This document shows positions 11,061-24,260 of a stretch of 64,000 nucleotides of DNA, piece by piece. The DNA is from Atherinomorus stipes (taxonomy: Eukaryota > Chordata > Actinopteri > Atheriniformes > Atherinidae): assembly GCA_023101725.1 (NCBI GenBank), contig JALJCO010003064.1, positions 62,001-126,000 on the forward strand, in the 5' to 3' direction. Position numbers and translations under genes: made by a program. Positions within the stretch are counted from its first letter, which is position 1; the number at the start of each line of letters is the position of its first letter. The notes below the pieces were generated by a model. It was not told the origin of the DNA. It saw only the letters and a program-made list of their open reading frames with translations, and ran no database searches.

Positions 11061-13485
11061 ATGGGCACAATGAACACGGTCATTTACCTTCTGGGTGAGT
11101 TCGTTATTTAATCTATCTCATTTTATTGCAATTTCATATGACAGATATGTGCAATAATCTCTCCTTGATTACTTTCTGTTCCAGGTCTTTCATCACTACC
11201 ACTCCTTGTAGTTCCTCAGGGTATTTAACAAATACACTTAATTTCCAATATATATTTATTTACTGGGGATTTGCTGCATCAGTTTTAAGTTGCATGTTTT
11301 AACTATAAAGTTTACAGTTTGTGATTGTAAATCATAAAGTGTCCAGCATTCACATTCAGGAGCATAACAGATAGTTTTGCTCATTTTTGGACATTCCTCT
11401 TTGATAACCCAAACATGTGTTTGTCTCTCTAGTTTTCTCTGTGACTTCATTTCGGACCACTGTCCAGATAGTTACGGGTAATCTGAGGATCTTCTCTGGT
11501 GAAAAGGTACAGCTGAGATGCAGTGTTCCTGTTGCATACAGTTCTGAATGGAGCTTCCTGTGGTTCAGGGGATCTAAGAAGCTTGTGCAGACTGGGGATA
11601 CCCTCACTCTGTGGAACATCAATGTCAAACAGAGTGGGAAATATTTCTGCCAAGGGGAAAGGCATTCAGCCTTGGGACCCATTCACACTCAGCGAAGTCT
11701 CCCAGTGGAGATCAATGTGGATGGTAAGCTGTTTTTTTGCTGTTGTATGTCAGACATCTTACTTTTCCTTATTTCTGATTAATACTTGAAACTGGAAAAC
11801 ACTGGATTCTTGCTGATTTGATGTATCTCTTTTGACCATTGGACAGTGAAACAAGCTGCCAATGACATTTTTTTTATTATTGCAATTAACAGCACAAACC
11901 AGTAAACCAGTTAGAGGTAACTGCCTTCTCTGTCATTTTTGTTTAGGAGGGTGGGCTATGCTGCAAGCGTCACCTGACCCAACTCTCGTTGGAGACACGT
12001 TGAAATTGACATGTCACCTCCGAGACAACCTGCCCGTTCACGAGACAATCTTATACAAAGATGGAATTGAAGTCATGAGACTAAATGGTTTAAACCCACA
12101 TTTCTACTTGACCAACGTGACCCTTGATGATGAAGGAATGTACTCATGTAGGACCTCCTGGGACATAAGAAGACAAACACACTCTGTCATTTCAGTTGAC
12201 ACTCCTGTGCATATCTTAGGTGAGTTTATACTCTGAATTACCTATAAAGACTGTTAAGATTTATGGTTGTGAACTATTTATCAGCCCAAAGCTATGTCAG
12301 TCACAATCACATCACCTGGTCAACAAATAGTCCATTATTTGAACTTTCATTTGCACTCAAACAGTTCTAACTCTAAAGAAGATGCTGCACAGGACACGAC
12401 TACATAGTCACGCTTTTCTAATTGATATGGTTCAGGGCTGACCTGCTCAAACATGCAAGACCCTCCTTAAAAAGACACCATCTGGATGAGATTGTATGTA
12501 TTTTTGAAATCGGTATACCTCTCAGCATCAACATCTAGTTGCAGAAGTTGCCGGCTCCAAATGTTCCTCTGTGCCATCAGCTCTGAGTGCTAATAACAAG
12601 CCAGATGGGACATCTCCTCCTAAGTATAGAGGAAGCAACATTTGTGATTTCCAAAACTAATTCTAACCTGCTTTTGTGGATGGTGCAATGATCTTTGTTC
12701 ACAGACAGGGATTTCTATAAGTGATTTCAGTACCCGTGCAGTGATTTGCAGTGCTGTTGTCCCCCCTTCATAACTTTTTACAGAAGCATTGCAGCCATGA
12801 AATTTAAAACTAGCTTTCAACATTTGATATGTTTTTGATGCTGTCATGTGAGTTAAATATTATATATGATATTTACAAATCATTCCATTCCATTGTTATA
12901 TCATTTCACACAGTGTCCAACATTTTGGTATTTGAGGTTGTACTTTAAAAAGTGAGAGTAAAGAAAGTGCGAAGGAAAAAAGTGAGTCTTTAGGTTACTT
13001 GTCCTGTTCAGATATTTAAACTGTGTGAATGTTCTCTCTAATTTTCAGGACAAAAAAGCAAATAAGTATTTTCCCAATGTGCTTGATGATTACCACACAA
13101 ACTGTCACAGTTGTTCTTAATGTTGTTCTCTAGAAATGATTTCTTTTAACATGCCAGTAATGCTTTCTCTTCTGTGATTCTGCTCATTTCTGTCTCAGAG
13201 GTTCTGTCTCAGCCACTGTTGGAGATTGATGCCAGCAATGACCTGGTTGGAAAAAATGAAATGAAGCTCATTTGCCACATACAGTACAATGCCCGTGCCC
13301 CAGCTCCTCAGATAAACTACTATTTCTACAAGGATAATGACCAGCTGGGTGTAGCAACATCAGAGAACCATGATCTGGTGAAACAGGCTACGGGGCAGTA
13401 CACCTGCAGGGCCAGGGTGCCACAGTTGGGTCTTTCAAGATGGAGTGAGCCAAAACGTTTCAACAAATCCACTTCCATGTCCTGA
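11061..13485 (+). CDS. Secreted three-Ig-domain Fc-receptor-like protein
   Basis: Predicted exons 11061-11094, 11185-11220, 11433-11723, 11893-11916, 11947-12219 and 13199-13485 join in frame, all in phase 1 with AG/GT borders, giving 314 aa. The first two make a hydrophobic leader (VIYLLG, LSSLPLLVV), split as in Fc-receptor genes. Three Ig domains follow: D1 (LRC ... FLWFRG ... GKYFC), D2 (LTCHL ... LYKDG ... GMYSC, with an NVT glycosylation site) and D3 (LICHI ... YFYKDN ... GQYTC). D2 begins GWAMLQASPDP, typical of classical FcRs and FCRLs. The frame stops soon after D3 (FNKSTSMS) with no membrane segment, tail or ITIM/ITAM. This recalls the soluble channel-catfish FcR homologue. Binding to immunoglobulin is inferred from the family. 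AATAAA signals lie at 13879 and 13933. Confidence 0.85.
11893..11916 (+). CDS. Candidate 24-nt mini-exon between Ig domains 1 and 2
   Basis: The segment is preceded by TTGCAATTAACAG and followed by GTAACT. It is 24 nt long and in phase 1 on both sides, so including or skipping it keeps the frame and adds or removes eight residues (AQTSKPVR) at the D1-D2 hinge. Its use is a prediction from splice signals only. Confidence 0.5.
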
Positions 13486-15668
13486 TCCTAGATACCTGTT
13501 GCCTTTCACTCTGCCAAAGCTATCCTTAGACCACTTCCTTCCTCCTACAGCTCAGCCAACACTTTTCCAGCCCTTCGCTGCAACTCCACCAACAATGTTA
13601 AACAGTACGCTATCTCTATGCTAGTTTTTTACCTCAGTGTAATGCTATAGCCTGGAGTTTTATGATGACTGGTGACAGGCCTGAGGTCTCTCCAAACTCT
13701 ACTTGTGTGAAGTTATTATACATCATGGAGAATGATAATCCTGATTTATAGTGGTAATTTGATGCCTTGCTTTATGATATTAGCCACATCCAACCTGTAT
13801 TTGTGCTGCATAACATTAAATCTTCACAATACTGTGTGTCAATTTCATCTGAATCATCCATACAAAACTAACAAGATGAATAAAGTTGCCAACAGCTAAT
13901 GTTATATTTTTGTATTTTTGTTTGTTTCATCAAATAAAGCACTCTGTTAACTTGACTGCTGGACTTTATTTTCAATGAACATAATTCCTTTTTGCAACAC
14001 TATTGTACAGCCATTCTTTTTACATATTTGAAGCACTGGTATAATAACAGGACAGGAGATATTACAGGCGGTACAGTCATTCTATTCAGATTTACATAAA
14101 GATTAAAGCTATACCTACAGATCTCAGTGACATTCCCAGTTTACTTAACACATGTATCATCTCAAGTCCCCATTTCTTGCAACTAAGTACAGATAGCTTA
14201 GGTCAGTATAGGTGACAGATCAACACATGAGATGGAAATGGTAAAACAGTCATGTACATATGGAGACAGGGTTGTATGAGAGGACAAAAGAATTTGTTTG
14301 GGTCAACCAACTTAAGCAATGCTGACAATGTCATGAGGTTTAGATGAGGGAACTGCTAGAAGTCTCAAATACATTTTCAAGTCAATTTGAATGATAACTT
14401 TCACATTTTTCTGATTTTTAGAATTTTTTTTACACTGGTTTGGTGGGTTTGCTACAGAACATTATATGAAGTACTCTGTTCATCAAAAGACTAATATTTT
14501 ATTTTATGATTTTTTCCCCCTAATTTAGCTATTTTAATTATGTCTTCATATAATATTTCATTTATGGTGTTTTCTGGAGCATTTTCTGGAACATTTATCA
14601 CATTAGTTTACCTGTTTTCATTCCATGGGCAATTTTATTTTATCAGGATCAGATTTCTGAAATACATTTCATGTCCTGTAATGAAAACAAAAAAATACTG
14701 GCTTTGAGTTTGTAAGTTTTATTAAAGGTATTTACAGTTTCTTAGGCAGCAGCCGCTGGGCACAGACATGTGGAAGGACCACCACAGTTTCCAAAGAAAG
14801 GCATTAAGACAGAATAAGGAAAGGGAAGTGTTTTGAGTCTCTGTGTGGCTGTGCTGCATTTATCTCTCCTAGTCATACTGCGTCTGTGTTCATTATTTAC
14901 CCCCTTTTTTATTTTTGGCTTAAATCTTTTGTCTTTTTCTTTTTACTTTTAAATCTAGAGTTGTGGTGTCTGTTTTTAGTCTCTGACTGTCCTGAATAAT
15001 GGCCTGTATAGTTATTTGTGTATGTTTTTGAGTCATTTTATTGACTCAAAAGTCTTTTTCTGTTGTTACTTTGGGACTTAATTATTGCAATTATTGTGTG
15101 TTAAGTGGCCCTTTGTAGCCACGTTGGAATTCAGTTCTCAGAATTTTTTTTTATTTTTTATTCTTGTCATTATTCAGATTAATTGTTTTATAGTTGTTAT
15201 GAGTCATTCCCTTGCTATTTTTAGGTAATTCAAAACTCAGTTGTTTAGTCTCCAAGACTATGTTGAGTCTCTTTTTAGCTGTTTTATGTATTCTTAGTTA
15301 TGGTAGATATTTATGGTCATTGTTAGTCTGAGCTTGTTCATAATTTCTCATTTGGAGTTTTTATTGTGAGTTTATGCATGGTTTTATTAAAAGAAATGTC
15401 ACTTCAAACAGGGGCCTCTGGACCAGGGGCCCTCACACTCCTTTGGCTCATAAGGTCATACTTGGTAGGGCCACCTAGTGATCCTTCCATGATTCGTAGA
15501 ATAATGGATAAAAAAGAAGTTAGATGACAACAAAAGAAATGATCAGCCCCACCTTAAAGAGCCACATAGATATACTTTAGCACCACCAGTATTTGGCCTT
15601 TTCTCCCTTTTGGTCAAGATGGGACAGCTCAGTAGCAGAGGAGATTTCCAGTAAAGCACGAATGGGTG
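13486..15668. other. Convergent 3' regions of the FcR-like gene and otol1
   Basis: No coding sequence is seen. The left part is the FcR-like 3' UTR with AATAAA at 13879 and 13933. The rest faces otol1. The minus strand has AATAAA-type signals near 13965 and 14708, so the otol1 3' UTR may be long and could meet or overlap the FcR-like tail. The sequence is AT-rich with T-runs and no clear repeat family. Confidence 0.5.
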
Positions 15669-17450
15669 TCAGGCTTTGTCTGAGTAAAGCAGAAACCCAG
15701 AGAAGACACTGTCATCCTCACTGCTGGCATACACCCCATTCCAGTCTCTGAATGTCTCCATCCACACCTGATCACCTGCTGCCAGACGTAGCACCACCAG
15801 AGTAGAAGCCTGGTCGATGTCTTGACCGTACAGAGAGTCCCGTGTCCTCACTTTACGTGACCCATTCACTACCAGAGTGGCTCGCAGTGGCTGGTTACGC
15901 ACAGTGATGTGGAAGGAGAAGACATAAACCCCAGGGTGGACACATGTAAAGCGGTTGGAAGTGATGTTGAAGTGGTTCTCTTCATTGTAGAAAATTTTGT
16001 CGAAACGGATTGGGAAACCGGAGGGGGGGAAGGATCGTCTTGGAGAGATACCTACACTGAAGGCAGAACGTTTCTGGGGAATCCCTGATCCTTTAGCTCC
16101 TTTAAGTCCACGAAAGCCCCGTTCTCCCCGCATCCCAGGGTAACCTCTATCCCCTTTTGGCCCAAGCATCCCTCTTATGCCTTGTGGTCCCTGAGACCCT
16201 CTCACCCCTGGTTCTCCTGGAGGCCCAGGAAGTCCTGGATCTCCTCGGACGCCTACAGGACCAGGGGCACCATGCTTGCCATTAAGTCCTGGTATTCCCA
16301 TACCACCTGGAATGCCAGGAGACCCAGGTTCCCCTCTTTCACCTTTTGGTCCTCTGTCGCCAAATATGCCACACTCCCCTTTATCCCCTTTTTCTCCTTT
16401 AGGACCCTGCAGAACAGCAGTTCCTGGAGGTCCAACTGGCCCCTGTTGTCCTGGTTCTCCTTTGTCTCCAGCAGTCCCATTCTGGCCAGGTTCTCCTTTC
16501 TCCCCTCTGTTACCTTTCACACCCGGCAATCCTGTTTCACCTTTGTCGCCTTTGTAGCCAACATCACCTGCAAAGAAAAGAAAAGGGAACAGGGTCAGAA
16601 CTAATGAAATCTGGAAAATATAGAAATGAGAAAAAATTAAAATAATCCCCCAAATATCATTGAACCTTTTTGTCCTGGTTTCCCTGAAATTCCTGGTGAC
16701 CCAGTTGTCCCACTGTTTCCTCTGTCGCCTTTGTCCCCTGGAAAATTTATTTGAAAGAACTTGATGAATTATGTTTTTGTTTTGTTTTGTTTTGTTTGTT
16801 GTTGTTGTTTTTTAAGAAGTGCTTTAAAAGCTTTTAGAAGCCTATATTCACCTTTGTCACCTTTAAAACCCATAGGACCACTAAATCCAGATGGTCCAGG
16901 TGAACCAGCTGCTCCTGGAGGGCCTCTTTCACCTGGTGGTCCTAAAAAGGTGGGAGAAAATGTGAAGCTCAGAATAGTCAATAAAGGTTATTAAGTCCGA
17001 ATAAAGTTAATTAATGTAATAAAACAGCTCATAATCAATAATCTTAGTACCTGTCAAGCCTCTGTCTCCCTTTGGGCCCCTGGGGCCCCTCTCAGGTGGA
17101 CAGCACTCACAAAAGTTGAAGTAGCACTCGTTGTAATCCAGGGTGTAATTCTCAGGACCGACACCAGGGGGCTCAGTATAATCACTGTACTGTGGAAACA
17201 TATGACTTGGGTAGGGAGTCCTCTCTGTTGAGGGCTTTGGCTGTGGCTGTACAGGATTCGGGGTCTCCACAATCTTGAGAGTCTTTGGCACACTGGTGGT
17301 GATGGGGTTGTGCACAGTGACCTGAGGTATGGGCTTCTTTGTGTACTGGTATTTTGGTTTCTGTGTAGTCTTGGCTTCAGCACAGGACACCACAGTGAGT
17401 GCAACCACAACGACAGCCACGAGGGACGACTGGCAGCAGATAATCCTCAT
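15669..17450 (-). CDS. otol1: Otolin-1-type inner-ear collagen with C1q domain
   Basis: Exons 17450-17051, 16941-16852, 16737-16666 and 16567-15669 join in phase 1 with AG/GT borders, giving 486 aa (human OTOL1 is about 477). A signal peptide ([20 protein letters not shown]) leads a Thr/Pro-rich N-terminal region ending in [17 protein letters not shown], close to the NFTLD..CCDCC segment of otolin. Gly-X-Y repeats run from about residue 121 to 350, with one break ([10 protein letters not shown]). A C1q domain (about 355-486) carries [30 protein letters not shown] and [20 protein letters not shown]. Otolin is secreted by inner-ear support cells and forms the trimeric organic matrix of otoliths, with the C1q head driving trimerisation. 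Teleosts have a and b copies; which one this is cannot be decided here. Confidence 0.93.
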
Positions 17451-20400
17451 GGTTCACAACAATCTGAAAATACATCCAAACAAGTTCCTGCTTCATCTGG
17501 TTTAGCTTTAAAAACAAGAGACAACATTAGAAAAAGATTGCTAAATTACTCACAAGTAAGAACGAGTGATGGTATCTCAGCTCACACTGATTGTTTTATT
17601 CACATGCATATATTACATATATATTCCATGAATTCTTTCAAATGATTTTTTTCTTTACTTTACTGGTTATCTAAAAGCTAACATTTTTTTTCAGTGACTC
17701 ATTTGCATGCTCGTGTGCATTGTCAGTCATCCAGGTAATGTATTTTTCTAAGCCCTTCAAGAAAAAAGCAGCTGGTCTTTTTCTTAGTTTGTCTAAGACA
17801 TTTCGTCTCTTATCCAAAAGGCTTCCTTGCCTTCCTCAGAATCCACTGGTGGGGAGTTTCAGGCTTCAGAAGTTCCATGACTTTCAACGCTGTTCAGAGA
17901 ATATCCTTTAAAGTTTCTCAGACGGACCTGCCGCAAAGTTTATGATAGTATTTCTGCACCCCTGAATCTTTTCCCACCCATTTAATTATTTTAATTCTTT
18001 TATTTTTACAGATTTCTTTACTTATCTGATTGGGGCCAAGTTTGACTATCCATATATTCAAAGTGGTTTTTTTTTTTTATCCATTTGTCTCTCCTTCTTT
18101 TTCCTTTGTCTTAATATGATGTTGGAAACCCAAGCAGGCAGAGATACAGTACATGAGAAAACGTAGAACGATCTTCATAACAAACATAACATCGTTATGC
18201 AATTCAAACCCAACAACACCTCAGAAGAAGCCGGTTCACCCTGAAAGATAGAACACCAGACCACAAGCAGAGCTGTGTTGTAACTGTTGTCCAGTGAAAG
18301 AAGGAGAGCACACACCTTTGTATCGAGTGTAAACTTAACCACAACGTAACAAATGTATGCCACAACAGCAAACATGTTGGTTGGGTCACTGAACAATTCA
18401 CAATTGACCTAAACACCCACAGGATGGGTGGCTTTCGAAGTAGTGATTATTTCAACAACAACTTAAAACCCAGAATCTTTCCACTATTTAGTTATAACTG
18501 GACAAGTGCTCAAAAACCAAGCCAAGAAATCTCGCTGCTGTCTGCTCTGGCGCCTTAAATCTGCAGTAAACAGTTCAATCTAAGATGATATCGTATGTCA
18601 GATACCTTTTGGTACTGTAGTTTAGCAGTAAACTTAACATCACAAGTATCTCACCAGAATGAAAACTAGTTTCTAAGGCCATTGTGTGAAGATTAAGAAC
18701 ACACCAACTAATACACAAAATCATTTGCCTTATTGATTGCTTTTCATGCAGAATTGTTAAAATAAGAGTTTTGCCCAGTTCATCTGACTTACCTGGTTAT
18801 GCATAAGTTGTAGGGTCATTTATCCAGACTGGCAGTGTCTTGGAAGCAGCACCAGGAGCTCCAAGTCTCTGATATTTCTGCCAGGCTTAGGTGAAAGAAC
18901 ATCCTCAACCAATGAGGGTGTCTGCAAGAAACACAAGGGGAGGTCTGAAATCCCACTATGGCGGGCTGGAGCTGACCCAAGGAGAACCACTGTGCTGTGG
19001 CCCATTCTCTGTACCCTTGTTGTGTAGAAAGGTGCTTTTGTGACACGGGATACAGCGTCCGCCTGGAGAAGTCCCTCGCTGTGAGCTAGGCAAGGAGCAA
19101 AGGCCGTGGGGCAATGGGTCACCCGATATGGGAAGCATTCCTGCTGCCCAGGCTCTTACGATGAGACAAAGCCAAGCAAAAAAGAGACTGTGACATTGGC
19201 CAGTAGTGAGCAAGAATAGCTTTGGACAATACTCATGTGGCTGCAAGTGGAAAAGTGGAAAGTAGATTTTTTTTGCATACTTAAGCAGTATCTTTGGAGT
19301 TGATGTTGAAGACAAAATCTGCACCAGTTTATTAAAATGACTCCATCTGCAAACTGGCACAGAGAGCTCAGTATTTTCAATCTACCACTTGGTGAACATC
19401 CAGGAAAGAGCTTTAGCCTTAAGGGCTCTGATAACCACTCAGCAGTTGCTAAACCTGAGCCGTTTCTTTGGACGAACCAGCTTACCCTTAAATCAGTCCA
19501 GTTGCAATGCCTACCTGATCACTGTGACCGACTTTTTTGCACATGAACTCTCCAGATTCCTGGCAGCGACATCTGTTAACTATGATTGTGTGAGTGGACA
19601 ATGATTCATTCTTACAGTGTAACAAGATAGCATCAGGTTTTTGCAGAAAAGTGATTTTCTGGTAGCTGTCTAACTGAAACTCTTGACTTGCTTGTGACAA
19701 AGAATGTTTGAGTAGTGGACATGCCTGAGTTGCCAAAGGCCTCACATCCACAGAGAGATCTGTGACCAGCTATGAGTGAGCAGGAAGACGGGAAATGAAA
19801 TTTGGGGAAACAGAGATGGTTGTTGGTGGAATGAAGGAATGAGAAGAAAGCTACTTAAAACCAGTGTATTGTTTCTGTCTTAAGCATTTTTCTACCCTCT
19901 CTTTATGTTCTTTTCTTCGCAACCCTCAGCCAACGTCACATGTTCTTTTTCAGCTTCCCATCAGCTCGGGTAAAGTGTCCCTAACTTCCCCTCTATAAAA
20001 GACATTGATGGAGTGTAAGATACGTGGCAGAGTCCTAAGAGAAACGGGGTTCCTCTGGGGTTCTCCATGCCTGACCTCAACAACATCGCCTCTTAGCTCC
20101 ATTCAGACCACACACAACAGCAGCGGTCAGTTTACAGTGCCCAGCTGGTCACAGAGGACCCAGACGCTGCTCACCTGTCTGTTTATTTGACGCTGGCACC
20201 GGCTCTGCCCTCAGCCTCCATCCACACACATTATAGCACCAGGAACAAGGAAGAGTTAACTTACTCAGCCGGTGCAGCCAAGCAGAGAGAGGACCTAAGA
20301 TGACTTGGACGGATGGAGGTGTATTACCTTACATTAACCCTATTCATGTAAAGGAGATCTCGAAGCTGCCATGAATGTGTATAGAGTAAGTTAGAGAGGG

Positions 20401-21735
20401 TGAGAGTGAGACAGTAACAGAGACTTGTTTAGGAACCAACAAAGCAAGTGGCTACTCTTTATGATTATTCCCCCACCATGCTCACAGGTACAAATAAAAG
20501 CATAGACAGTTTTTTGTTCTTCTCCAGGATCTTATCAAAGAAAATCTAGACCCCTACAGAATTAGCAGCTAATGACTTTGGCAAAGGACCTGCTGGCAGT
20601 GAGAGTACTTCTTACGTAGTCAGACAAAGTACAAAAACACTTTCTGCTGCCACACTTTCTCTGACAAGCCTCTCTCACTTCTGGGTTTCCAATCCACTCA
20701 GAGCTGGTTGTGTGAACATGACGACCTCTTGCACACGCAAAAATGCCTGTTCATGGTTTAATTTGATTTTACTCACACTGAATAATTATGGAGGAAACTG
20801 AAGTTATATAAATGATGTAAATTGGTTTTATGAGTTTGAAAATTTGAGTTTTTTTTTTTTTCCTTTCTTCAAAGACAGGGCGAGCTTGAGAATTAGTGAA
20901 TTAATCCCGACCTCTACTTCTTTCAGCCTTTCTCATGTTCATATTATTTTTTATTATACTTACAAAAACTTTCAATAAAGACTGGTGTGTCTTTAACAAT
21001 TGTGACAAAACTGTTTACTTGTCTTTATTTAAAAATAACCAAATCAGCTTTTCAACTAAACTGAGTTCTGTTCTGTGTGCTCTGTTACATATGACAACAT
21101 AAGAGAAAAAAATGCTCCTGACCAAAAAGAATAAAACAACAAAAGGCATATACATACTGTATAACTGGTCATAAAACCTTTGACTGTAAGGTGGATTTTG
21201 TTCGTTTTTCATGGAAGTCAACAAAGAATAGCTCCCCCCTGTGTTTACTCCTTATGCTGAATTAATCTGATTGGCAGCTGCTTTTTTTTTTTTTTTTTTT
21301 TTGTTTTTTTACCGATCTATTTGCAAAATAAAAACAAATTCGGGTATTTCAAAGTGTTTAACTGTAACTTTAATGATATAGGTAAAAGTAATGCAAGCAG
21401 TCAAAGTTTGAACAACAAACTTTCTGAGCAACATCTTAAGAGATTACACTTTATCTGAAATGCAATGAAACCATTAAGTCTTTGCAGATCCAGAGCAATT
21501 ACAGTATGTGTTATTTCTGTTGGCAGATATGTTGTAGAAGAAACTAACTGCTGGTGAATGCTGCTCCGTTTCAGGATGCCTATGTTTATGAAAATCATGC
21601 TCTTGTAGTACTTTCCTCTTGTATTTACTCCTCATATATTATTTTATATTTATCCTTTATATTTAATTTAATTCAGCTTCATAGAATCTACAACATGAAG
21701 TACTGCTGTGTGTCTATCAATGAGCAGACACCTTG

Positions 21736-21736
<1 letters not shown>
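17451..21736. other. Intergenic sequence upstream of otol1, no gene recognised
   Basis: The first few hundred bases should include otol1 5' UTR and promoter; no TATA box stands out. A GC-richer, low-repeat stretch at about 18830-19760 contains several short minus-strand open frames without recognisable domains and could be a decayed mobile element or unrecognised exons. A TATAAAAG motif lies at about 19994 (+) with no gene attached. Poly-T runs occur near 18067, 20850 and 21280. Confidence 0.4.
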
Positions 21737-21948
<212 letters not shown>

Positions 21949-23350
21949 TGTTTTCTCCATACCCTTCCATCATTTCATCTCCAGCCCTAAACTGATCACT
22001 GTCCCTCACAGTAACATAGTTTCACTCTTTGAATCATATTAAGATCAAACAATTTCAGTTTTTTTGGAGAAATATTTTCTCCAACATCTAGCGGAAAAAA
22101 AGAAAACCTCTTTCTTTGTCACAGTTCATAAAACATTTCAGATTTGTTCTTGAGACAGTTGAGGGTGCTGCCACTATACCTGCAACTAATCATGTGCCCT
22201 GGTTTCTTGTCCACAGGCTGAATGGTCAGTGCGCATGACTCCTATCTGGAAAGCTGGAGTTCAAACCCTGCAGGTCCTCCTTCACTCTGCCACATTCTCA
22301 CACTTGGACACAAACATGTAATAATTCTGTAGCATGTAATGAAACATGCCATATATGAGATAAATCAAAATATCCAGATGTTCATTATGATACTGAAAAG
22401 AGTATAAACCTCTTTCAGTGAGTACTTTCTATTTTCAATTGTGTCCTTTGACCTTGCTAGAATCTGGCTCTTTCTGGACTCAGGAATTTTTCTACCACTC
22501 CCATGTTCATATTGACTCATTCATAACTCATATTGTCAAGTGAGAGGTGTGTCATGACAGGGATTTCCTGCCTATCTTTTTATCTGTAAATAATAGCAAT
22601 TTCTGCAGAATGTTTCCAAGTGTTACAACACAAAGCTTGTTTTATTATCAAAAATTACATGTTTATACATAGCAGACGTAAAAGTGTGTCCTCAACCACA
22701 CGTAATCTGTTGTCGATACTATTATATTCTCAACATAAGTTATTTCTCACCCAGATGTGTTATCTAATCTATCATTATAGTTTTTGAAGAGTGTGGTTAG
22801 CCCTAACTTTATCTCAAACATTTGAATTTTATAGTTTAACATCAAAATAAGAATCTCTAATAAGATGTGAAGTGCATCCCCATTTTTTTATTTAATGGGT
22901 AAACAAAAAATTGTTTTGTACAAGTTTAATCAGAAAGATCGTAAATGAAATGGTTGTTTGACCAAGCTCCATCCTGAAAGACTACAAAAACAGACAAAGA
23001 TACACACACACACACCCTGCTGAACAAACAGTGTTCCCTCAAAACAAACTTTTAAAATAGTACTGTAATACGCTGTAATACTAGGATACTGTCTTAGGTT
23101 TTTACCACAAGGGCCTCAAAACTCACATTTAGATTTACATTACAGAAAGTTATGAACACTTCTTTATTGTTTGTTTTAAAATATGAAACATTATGAACTT
23201 TCTCTCAAATCTTTAAAATGTGCTTATATTGCACCAAATTGTTAGTGGAGCTTTGGGAAATAAGTTAATTTATTGTAAAATAAAATAATGTGAAAACTGT
23301 TTGTGGTTGAATGTTTTATCCTTAGATTTTAGTTTGGTGATGTTTTAATG
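21949..23350. other. AT-rich intergenic stretch
   Basis: I see no gene. The only notable segment is a tRNA-like stretch at 22214-22276. Confidence 0.45.
22214..22276 (+). other. tRNA-like segment (possible SINE head)
   Basis: GGCTGAATGGTCAGTGCGC resembles an A box and GAGTTCAAACCC resembles a B box (GGTTCGANNCC), at roughly tRNA spacing. Neither a full cloverleaf nor a paired acceptor stem is apparent. It is most likely a decayed tRNA-derived SINE head or a chance match. Confidence 0.3.
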
Positions 23351-23560
23351 CAGGGATCTCAAACTCTGGTCTTCTGAAACCACCGTCCTGCAGGTTTTAG
23401 ATGTTTCCCTGCTTCAGCATGGTTTGAATAAAATGGATCCAAGAGCTTGCTGTCAAGTTCGGCATAATGACTCATTCATTTGAATCAAGTGTGTTGAAGC
23501 AGGAGAAGATCTGAAAGCTAAAAGGCCATGGCAATCAAGGACCAGAGTCTGAGATCCCAG
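23351..23560. mobile_element. hAT-type MITE with near-perfect 8-bp target duplication
   Basis: The ends CAGGGATCTCAAACTCTGGT and ACCAGAGTCTGAGATCCCAG are inverted repeats. The flanks read TTTTAATG and TTTGAATG, 7 of 8 identical, as expected for hAT insertion. Interior motifs (CTGCAGGTTTTAGATGTTTCCCTG, ATTTGAATCAAGTGTG) link it to the copies at 1041 and 47921. Confidence 0.8.
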
Positions 23561-24260
23561 TTTGAATGAATTTGCTTAAGATCAAGATACCGATGTTATC
23601 AGCATAATGTGGAAGACTGTCCTGAATACATTGGTGTGAAATATTTTAAGTTTAGTCTTAAACCTGAACATTTACACAGCAATAACAGAAGAAAAATCAA
23701 GACCAGAGCCTTCTGAAATATTTTTTCTGGACTTTGTGGGTATAAGATGAACTGAATTATATTGTTGGTTTCAAAGGTAGGAATTGTGCACACTTTCTTG
23801 ATGTTGCCTTCAATTATTGCACAAAATATTCAAAAAAATTAGTCAACAGAAATGTTTCTAAATTTGCTCATGTTTGGTTGTGTGTACTGTTTATGTAATT
23901 TAAAACTCACTTGAAAGAAATGTAATTTAAACGCTGCAGAAAAAGTAAGGTAAATTGTGCTTGGTCAAATATTAATCCTATAATACCAGTTGGTACTGTA
24001 TTGTATAACAAATTGTTAGAAAGCCTTATCCTTACAACAAGATATGATTTGTAAGGATTGTGCTTTGATAGAATGAGCAACACAACTAAATGTGTCAAAT
24101 CTGCGGCAATATTCTCCTGTTAATATTTACTCTTGTTTTAAGCTTTAAGTGCTGCCAGATGTGTTCCAGTGGACACCTGATTGGCACCCAATTGAGAAAC
24201 AGACATATTGGAATGAGATCTGAATAGAGTGGTTATATCTTCAGAATTGGGGTCTAAACT
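23561..24260. other. AT-rich intergenic stretch
   Basis: I see no gene or clear repeat here, apart from the possible 5' part of the Tc1-like remnant that follows. Confidence 0.4.

Noticed and set aside
16276..16557. Collagen-like open frame on the + strand
   Set aside because: It is the antisense shadow of the otol1 Gly-X-Y repeats on the minus strand.
22214..22276. A functional tRNA gene
   Set aside because: A- and B-box-like motifs are present but no complete cloverleaf or acceptor stem pairs, so it is listed only as tRNA-like.
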